The notes under the pieces were generated by a model that saw nothing but the letters and a program-made list of their open reading frames with translations, had not been told where the DNA came from and did no database searches. 64,000 nt of DNA, taken from UBA1764 sp045616685 (GTDB lineage Bacteria > Bacillota > Clostridia > Peptostreptococcales > Anaerovoracaceae). The DNA lies in NCBI GenBank assembly GCA_045616685.1, contig JAZLHF010000022.1, positions 1 to 64,000 on the forward strand, written 5' to 3'. The translations under genes and the position numbers were made by a program. This document shows, in pieces, positions 59,531-64,000 of this stretch; positions within the stretch are counted from its first letter, which is position 1, and every line of letters starts with the position of its first letter.

Positions 59531-60330
59531 TATTTAAAGAATAATACCATGCAATAGTAAATGAATGGGGCAACGAAAGTTACAGAATCCATTCTGTCTA
59601 AAACACCACCGTGACCCGGGATAAGATTTGAATAATCCTTGATTCCCATCTTTCTCTTAAAGGCACTTGCAGTTAAATCGCCAAGCTCTGCAACTACCGC
59701 GCCAACGATTCCAATTAGAGCGCAAAGAATGAAATTATCTTGGCATGCAATCAATGCAAATATCATGCTTCCAAAGAATGATAAGATGACTCCACCAAGG
59801 GCGCCTTCAAGTGTTTTCTTAGGTGATAATACCGGAGCAAGTTTATGTTTTCCAAAATACATTCCACCGAAAAAGCCGCCGGTATCTGACAAAAATGCAA
59901 CAATAAGTGGCAGCCATGCCATAACGTGTTCTTTCTGCTCAATTAAAACTAAATGAGAAAGATTAAAGGCAATATAGAAAATCCCAACCATTGTATAAGT
60001 TGGACCTAGAATATTATGTCCCTTATCTAAAACAATCAACAATAAAGAAACAGCAACTACTGCAAAAAACCATATATTAATTAAGGTTTCAAAAAGTACC
60101 CAATCCTTTGCGCAAAAAATTGCGCCGTAAATTGTTCCATATAATGCAAGAGTTAAAGCTCCAGCAACTGGGATAGATGCTCTTATTTCGAGTTTTTCAA
60201 AACCTTTATAAAATTCAAACATCGAAACTGCAGAAATAAGCATTACTACAATCAGCAATGGAAGTTTTCCAAGTATAATAAACGCCAAAAATGGCAGCAT
60301 AAAAGCAATTGAAATTAATCTAGTTTTCAC
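59530..60330 (-). CDS. cdsA: Phosphatidate cytidylyltransferase
   Basis: 266-aa membrane enzyme that makes CDP-diacylglycerol for phospholipids. About eight helices. The family signature near the C-terminus is KDYSNLIPGHGGVLDRMDSV, and SDTGGFFGGMYFGKHKLAPVLSPKKTLEGA precedes it. It is adjacent to uppS without a gap. Length is normal for Firmicutes. Confidence 0.95.
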   Translation of the reverse strand: MKTRLISIAFMLPFLAFIILGKLPLLIVVMLISAVSMFEFYKGFEKLEIRASIPVAGALTLALYGTIYGAIFCAKDWVLFETLINIWFFAVVAVSLLLIVLDKGHNILGPTYTMVGIFYIAFNLSHLVLIEQKEHVMAWLPLIVAFLSDTGGFFGGMYFGKHKLAPVLSPKKTLEGALGGVILSFFGSMIFALIACQDNFILCALIGIVGAVVAELGDLTASAFKRKMGIKDYSNLIPGHGGVLDRMDSVTFVAPFIYYCMVLFFK

Positions 60331-61023
60331 TTAAAGTCCTCCAAAACGTCTGTTCCTAGCCTGAAAGATCTCTAATGCCTTTTCATATTCTTCCGGAGTA
60401 AAATCTGGCCAATAAGTATCTATCACAACAAGCTCTGAATACGCGGATTGCCAAGTCAAGAAATTGGACAATCGATTCTCTCCACCAGTTCTGATAATAA
60501 CGTCAGGATTTGGATAATTTGCTGTATAAAGTTTCTTAGCAAAATCTTCTTCGGTAATGTTTCGAGCCCCTTCTTCAATTAACTCATTGCAAGCTTTAAC
60601 TATTTCAGCTCTTCCCCCGTAGTTAATCGCTATATTAAAAACTAATCCAGTATTATCTTTCGTCGTTTCAATAGCCTTTTTGATAGAGCTTTGTGCATCT
60701 TCAGGAACCTTTGCCCAATCTCCGATAATATGCACCTGAACATTATTTTTGTTTAGTTCATCAAGTTCACTAGCAACATATTTAACAAGAAGCTTAAATA
60801 TGCCCGAAACTTCATCAGAAGGTCTTTTCCAATTTTCAGTTGAAAATGCGTACACGGTTAAATATTTAATGCCAAGTACATCAGAACGTTTAACAATTTC
60901 TCTTAAGGCCTTCATCCCCTCATTATGACCTTTGACTCGAATTTGCCCGCGTTCCTTTGCCCAACGTCCGTTACCGTCCATTATAATGGCAACGTGCTGT
61001 GGAATTTTCTTTTTATCTAACAT
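60331..61023 (-). CDS. uppS: Undecaprenyl diphosphate synthase (isoprenyl transferase)
   Basis: 230-aa cis-prenyltransferase that makes the C55 carrier lipid for cell-wall synthesis. HVAIIMDGNGRWAKERG holds the catalytic Asp, YLTVYAFSTENWKRP follows, and VIIRTGGENRLSNFLTWQSAYSELV is the C-terminal motif. The ATG at 61023 is used rather than the upstream TTG. No good ribosome site is visible; a hairpin at 61038-61059 ends 15 bases before the start. Confidence 0.95.
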   Translation of the reverse strand: MLDKKKIPQHVAIIMDGNGRWAKERGQIRVKGHNEGMKALREIVKRSDVLGIKYLTVYAFSTENWKRPSDEVSGIFKLLVKYVASELDELNKNNVQVHIIGDWAKVPEDAQSSIKKAIETTKDNTGLVFNIAINYGGRAEIVKACNELIEEGARNITEEDFAKKLYTANYPNPDVIIRTGGENRLSNFLTWQSAYSELVVIDTYWPDFTPEEYEKALEIFQARNRRFGGL

Positions 61024-61037
61024 AAATATCAATACAA

Positions 61038-61059
61038 GGGACAGGCATAAACCTGTCCC
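61038..61059 (-). terminator. Hairpin between frr and uppS
   Basis: GGGACAGG (61038-61045) pairs with CCTGTCCC (61052-61059), 8 bp with a six-base loop. The weak downstream U content makes it a partial terminator or processing site rather than a complete stop. Confidence 0.5.
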
Positions 61060-61069
61060 CTAATTTTTA

Positions 61070-61624
61070 TTAAAGTTCCATTAGTTCTTTTTCTTTTTCT
61101 GCAACGATATTGTCTATGTCCTTCATGCACTTATCAGTGAGTTTCTGAATTTCATCAAGTTCGTCTTTCTCGTCGTCTTCAGTAAGCTCGCCGTTCTTTT
61201 CCATCTTCTTAACTTCATCGTTAGCATCACGGCGAAGATTTCTAACAGCAACTTTGCTCTCTTCACCCATCTTCTTGATGACTTTAGTCTTTTCTTTTCT
61301 TGTTTCCTCGGTTACTGGTGGAATTACAAGTCGAATGCTCTTACCATCATTTGACGGATTGATTCCAATATTGGACATCTGAATAGCCTTTTCAATATCC
61401 TTTACTGTTGATGGATCAAAAGGTGTAATCATTAATGTACGAGGATCTGGAACGGAAATATTAGACATATTCTTAAGTGGTGTAGGGGTTCCATAATAAT
61501 CTACAACGATTTGATCGAGAAGTGCAGCATTAGCACGACCAGCTCTTACACTATTAAGGTCTTCTTTAAGAACATTAATAGTCTTAGCCATCTTTTCTTC
61601 ATATTTTTCTCTTGGAGTAGCCAT
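61070..61624 (-). CDS. frr: Ribosome recycling factor
   Basis: 184-aa factor that splits post-termination ribosomes with EF-G. Expected segments: DLNSVRAGRANAALLDQIVVDYYGTPTPL, FDPSTVKDIEKAI, NDGKSIRLVIPPVTEETRK and RNLRRDANDEVKKMEK. Length is canonical. It lies 11 bases after pyrH in the universal pyrH-frr order. Confidence 0.97.
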   Translation of the reverse strand: MATPREKYEEKMAKTINVLKEDLNSVRAGRANAALLDQIVVDYYGTPTPLKNMSNISVPDPRTLMITPFDPSTVKDIEKAIQMSNIGINPSNDGKSIRLVIPPVTEETRKEKTKVIKKMGEESKVAVRNLRRDANDEVKKMEKNGELTEDDEKDELDEIQKLTDKCMKDIDNIVAEKEKELMEL

Positions 61625-61635
61625 AAAATTTCCTC

Positions 61636-62340
61636 CTATTCAATAATTGTTCCAATATCTTCGCCAGATACTGCTCTTAAGATTGCGTTTGGTTCAGAAA
61701 GTCCGAAACAGTGAATCTTCATGTGATTATCTCTACATAAAGATGCTGCTGTACTATCCATAACTTGAAGATTTTTTTCAAGGACTTCTTGATGTGTAAG
61801 TCTCTTGTATGGTTTAGCATTCGGATTAATTGTTGGGTCGCTATCATAAACTGCATCAATTGTCTTCCCAAGGAGAATCACATCGCAGTTCATTTCAGTA
61901 GCTCTAAGTGCAGCACATGTATCTGTGCTAAAGAATGGGCTTCCTACGCCTGCTGCGAAGATAACTACATTGCCTTTTTCTAGTTGATGTAAAGCTCTTC
62001 TTCTAACATATGGTTCAGCAATAGCCTTCATGTCAATTGCTGTATGCACCCTAGTCTTTATTCCAGTTCTTTCAAAAGCATCCTGAAGGCCAAGAGCGTT
62101 AATGCATGTTGCAAGCATTCCCATATAGTCAGCTTGAGCTCTATCCATTCCCTGACTTGTTCTGCCTCTCCAGAAGTTTCCGCCACCACAGACAATGGCT
62201 ACTTCAACTTCCATATCTCTAAGTTTCTTAACGTCAGCTGCTACTTTTAAAAGCATTTCGTCATCAATACCTGTATGATTTTCGCCCGCAAGGGCTTCGC
62301 CACTTACTTTAAGTAGCACTCTCTTGTATTTTGCTTCCAT
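61636..62340 (-). CDS. pyrH: UMP kinase
   Basis: 234-aa bacterial UMP kinase of the amino-acid kinase fold. KRVLLKVSGEALAG is the phosphate loop, VCGGGNFWRG follows, and VDAVYDSDP-like TIDAVYDSDPTINPNAK binds nucleotide. The start at 62340 has GGAGG 5 bases upstream. It has its own promoter at 62387-62416, between it and the inserted thiT gene. Confidence 0.96.
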   Translation of the reverse strand: MEAKYKRVLLKVSGEALAGENHTGIDDEMLLKVAADVKKLRDMEVEVAIVCGGGNFWRGRTSQGMDRAQADYMGMLATCINALGLQDAFERTGIKTRVHTAIDMKAIAEPYVRRRALHQLEKGNVVIFAAGVGSPFFSTDTCAALRATEMNCDVILLGKTIDAVYDSDPTINPNAKPYKRLTHQEVLEKNLQVMDSTAASLCRDNHMKIHCFGLSEPNAILRAVSGEDIGTIIE

Positions 62341-62386
62341 GAAAACCTCCAAAGCAATGAAAATGGAGTGAATTACTCCACCCCAT

Positions 62387-62416
62387 ATTATACCAAATTT
62401 TAGTCCTTTTAAGCAA
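62387..62416 (-). promoter_or_regulatory. pyrH promoter
   Basis: Minus strand TTGCTT (62411-62416), 18-base spacer, TATAAT (62387-62392), starting immediately at the end of thiT. A small hairpin (TGGAGT/ACTCCA, 62364-62380) lies in the leader. Confidence 0.68.
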
Positions 62417-62977
62417 TTAGGCCTTGAATAATATATTGGCTTTTTTATAAAGGATATATATCGCCAAAGTCGTCAAAATGCTCTCTGGAATCATATATGC
62501 AGCATTATAGCCTAAAGAATAAATAATCGCAGACCAAATGCCATCTGTAATTGAGCCCCAAATTAAAAATCCTGAAATAAATGTGCAAACAAATCTTAAT
62601 AGGCAAACAACTGCAGTGCCAATTGTGACTCCGACAGTCTTGTTCTTAAAAAACGATGCAAAAAATCTAGCATATCCGAGCACTAAATATGAAAACACAT
62701 AATCAAATGCAATTGAACCTACTAACGCCCAGATTGTTCCTGCTGGCGGAGAATAAAGACCACCTAATGCAATCTGAAGCGCGACGTTAGCAAAACCTGC
62801 TAAAATGCCCCACTTTGTTCCATGTCGAAAACTAATCATTATAAATGGAACCATAGAAAGCAATGTAACACTTCCCCCACTCGGCATTCGAAATATTTTT
62901 ACCTGAGCGAGGATTGTTCCCATTGCAATCAACAAAGCACATTCAACTAAAATTCTTGTCTTGCTTGTATTTTGCAT
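62417..62977 (-). CDS. thiT: Thiamine ECF transporter substrate-binding subunit
   Basis: 186-aa S component with six helices. The segment LAQVKIFRMPSGGSVTLLSMVPFIMISFRHGTKWGILAGF is the ThiT pattern, and GYNAAYMIPESILTTLAIYIL near the end is also typical. ThiT binds thiamine and uses a shared EcfAA'T energising module, not seen in this window. A TPP riboswitch upstream confirms the thiamine assignment. It lies between tsf and pyrH, breaking a usually tight pair. Confidence 0.92.
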   Translation of the reverse strand: MQNTSKTRILVECALLIAMGTILAQVKIFRMPSGGSVTLLSMVPFIMISFRHGTKWGILAGFANVALQIALGGLYSPPAGTIWALVGSIAFDYVFSYLVLGYARFFASFFKNKTVGVTIGTAVVCLLRFVCTFISGFLIWGSITDGIWSAIIYSLGYNAAYMIPESILTTLAIYILYKKANILFKA

Positions 62978-62984
62978 AAAGAAA

Positions 62985-63007
62985 ACACCCCTATCTCAGG
63001 GGTGTTT
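62985..63007 (-). promoter_or_regulatory. Expression-platform hairpin of TPP riboswitch
   Basis: AAACACCC and GGGTGTTT pair (8 bp, 8-base loop). On minus the 3' arm, GGGGTG followed by TTTTCTTT, also looks like the only ribosome site of thiT. The hairpin could stop transcription, hide the ribosome site, or both. Confidence 0.75.
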
Positions 63008-63020
63008 GTCTTCAAATTTG

Positions 63021-63090
63021 ATCGCAACTTACGCTGGCATTATCCAGATCAAGTATAGGTCTAATCTCAGCCTTTCGGCACCCCTGCAAT
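63021..63090 (-). promoter_or_regulatory. TPP riboswitch (THI element)
   Basis: On minus the conserved THI-box elements are in order: GGGGTGCC, GGCTGAGA, then GATCTGGATAATGCCAGCGTA. The aptamer begins about 20 bases after the tsf stop and is followed by the hairpin at 62985-63007 and thiT. High TPP should turn off thiT expression. Confidence 0.95.
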
Positions 63091-63109
63091 ATTTTTATGT
63101 AGTATAGAA

Positions 63110-64000
63110 CTACATTGCCATCTGCTTAGCTACTTCTTCTGCGAAGTTTTCTTCTTTCTTTTCAAGGCCTTCGCCAACTTCGGAACGAATCATTTCTACT
63201 ACTTCGATTGGCTTGCCAATTTCCTTGGCTACGCTGTCAACATATTCCTTAACAGACATATCTGCGTTCTTAACGAACTTCTGTTCAACAAGGCATACTT
63301 CCTTGAGCTCTTTCTTAAGACGGCCAGTAATCATCTTTTCAATGATTTCCTTTGGCTTGTCTGGACTTTCGTTAGCAGCCTGAGCAACGAGGACTTCCTT
63401 TTCATGTGCAATATAATCCGGATCAACGCCTGCTTCATTTACATAAAGAGGTCTCATAGATGCAGCCTGCATAGCTACGTCCTTACCAACTACTGCAACT
63501 TCTTCAGCTGTAGCATCTGTCTTAAGTCCAATAATAACGCCGATTCTTCCGCCACCGTGAATGTAACCAACATACTTGCAACCAGCTGTGTTACCCTTGC
63601 CGATTCTTCTTACGTTCATGTTTTCGCCAATCTTTGCAATTTTAGCTGTGAGAACTTCCTGTACTGTTCCTTCAGCCATCTTCATTTCCATGAACTTATC
63701 CATGCAATCGCATTCTGCTTCAAGAGCGAGCTTTGCGCATTCATCAACAAACTGTACGAATTCTTCGTTTTTTGCAACGAAATCTGTTTCTGCATTAACT
63801 TCAACCGCTGCAGCGCTTGTGCCATCAGCATTAAAAGCAAGCTTTACAAGACCTTCAGCAGCGATTCTGCCAGCCTTCTTAGCTGCCTTTGCAAGACCAT
63901 TTTCTCTTAAATAGTCAATTGCTTTTGCCATATCACCATCGCATTCAACGAGAGCCTTTTTACAATCCATCATGCCTGCGCCTGATGTTTCACGAAGTTC
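63110..64000 (-). CDS. tsf: Elongation factor Ts (5' end outside window)
   Basis: EF-Ts, the nucleotide exchange factor for EF-Tu. 296 residues are visible. The frame is open to the right edge and begins there with ELRETSGAGMMDCKKAL, which matches family residues from about 12 on, so only a dozen or so N-terminal residues are missing. VEVNAETDFVAKNEEF and AMQAASMRPLYVNEAGV are family core segments. The Met at 63973 is internal and not the start. rpsB is expected to the right. Confidence 0.96.
   Translation of the reverse strand, partial: ELRETSGAGMMDCKKALVECDGDMAKAIDYLRENGLAKAAKKAGRIAAEGLVKLAFNADGTSAAAVEVNAETDFVAKNEEFVQFVDECAKLALEAECDCMDKFMEMKMAEGTVQEVLTAKIAKIGENMNVRRIGKGNTAGCKYVGYIHGGGRIGVIIGLKTDATAEEVAVVGKDVAMQAASMRPLYVNEAGVDPDYIAHEKEVLVAQAANESPDKPKEIIEKMITGRLKKELKEVCLVEQKFVKNADMSVKEYVDSVAKEIGKPIEVVEMIRSEVGEGLEKKEENFAEEVAKQMAM

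Noticed and set aside
63110..63973. Complete tsf starting at MMDCKK
   Set aside because: The frame stays open to the edge and the residues before this Met (ELRETSGAG) are conserved in EF-Ts, so the gene is cut by the window.
1..64000. Prophage, integrative element or antiphage defence island
   Set aside because: Apart from hicAB and the edge repeats there are no integrase, structural phage, conjugation or known defence genes; most of the window is housekeeping and metabolism.

Overview
The window reads as a low-GC chromosome segment from an anaerobic Clostridia-type Firmicute, probably gut-associated. The gene orders rimP-nusA-ylxR-infB-rbfA-nrnA-truB-ribF-rpsO-pnp, dgt-dnaG-rpoD-trmK-nif3 and tsf-pyrH-frr-uppS-cdsA-dxr-rseP-ispG are the Firmicute arrangements. 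SigA-like promoters, GGAGG-type ribosome sites, ECF-type thiamine uptake and Cys-anchored lipoprotein transporters fit. I see no tRNA, CRISPR array, complete insertion sequence or prophage. TGA is used as a stop by xth, dut, pgk and ylxR, so the genetic code looks standard.

Layout. 1-140 holds a small array of direct repeats that may be the end of a mobile element. yebC and a MATE exporter (divergent) follow. From 21278 down to 2445 almost everything lies on the minus strand: the nusA-infB translation block, rpsO and pnp, an M16 peptidase, dut, dgt, dnaG, rpoD, trmK, nif3, xth and the RNase P RNA. A 115-bp palindromic element lies between pnp and the peptidase. At 21424-23644 a plus-strand pair encodes an ATP-type and a PPi-type phosphofructokinase.

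23665-38482 (minus) is central metabolism and uptake. It has a YczE-like membrane protein, a glycerophosphodiester phosphodiesterase, an ABC importer, a GlpA-like dehydrogenase with a partner flavoprotein fused to a DUF1667 domain, two adjacent MgtC-family proteins, a GlcD-type flavin dehydrogenase, an archaeal-type PGK and GAPDH, and a PfkB kinase. 38558-42173 is a ribose/inositol-type ABC importer. It is separated, by a small membrane-protein gene, from a plus-strand myo-inositol operon (iolG, split transketolase, iolE, iolB, iolD; 42898-49372). Together these look like an inositol uptake and breakdown locus, but iolC, iolJ and iolA are not present under their usual forms.

49456-54622 is a tripartite tricarboxylate transporter (tctCBA) with a metallo-beta-lactamase-fold hydrolase and a LacI regulator; matching palindromic operators precede tctC and lacI. 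Then come a hicAB toxin-antitoxin pair and an inositol-monophosphatase-family gene interrupted by TGA exactly at its conserved Trp. The window ends with the isoprenoid/lipid/translation operon (ispG back to tsf), into which a TPP-riboswitch-controlled thiT has been placed between tsf and pyrH; tsf runs off the right edge.

The points most worth following up are the interrupted phosphatase, the transketolase inside the inositol operon, the archaeal-type GAPDH-PGK pair, the 115-bp palindromic element and the DUF1667 fusion. All functional calls are by reading motifs and gene order; no database search was run.
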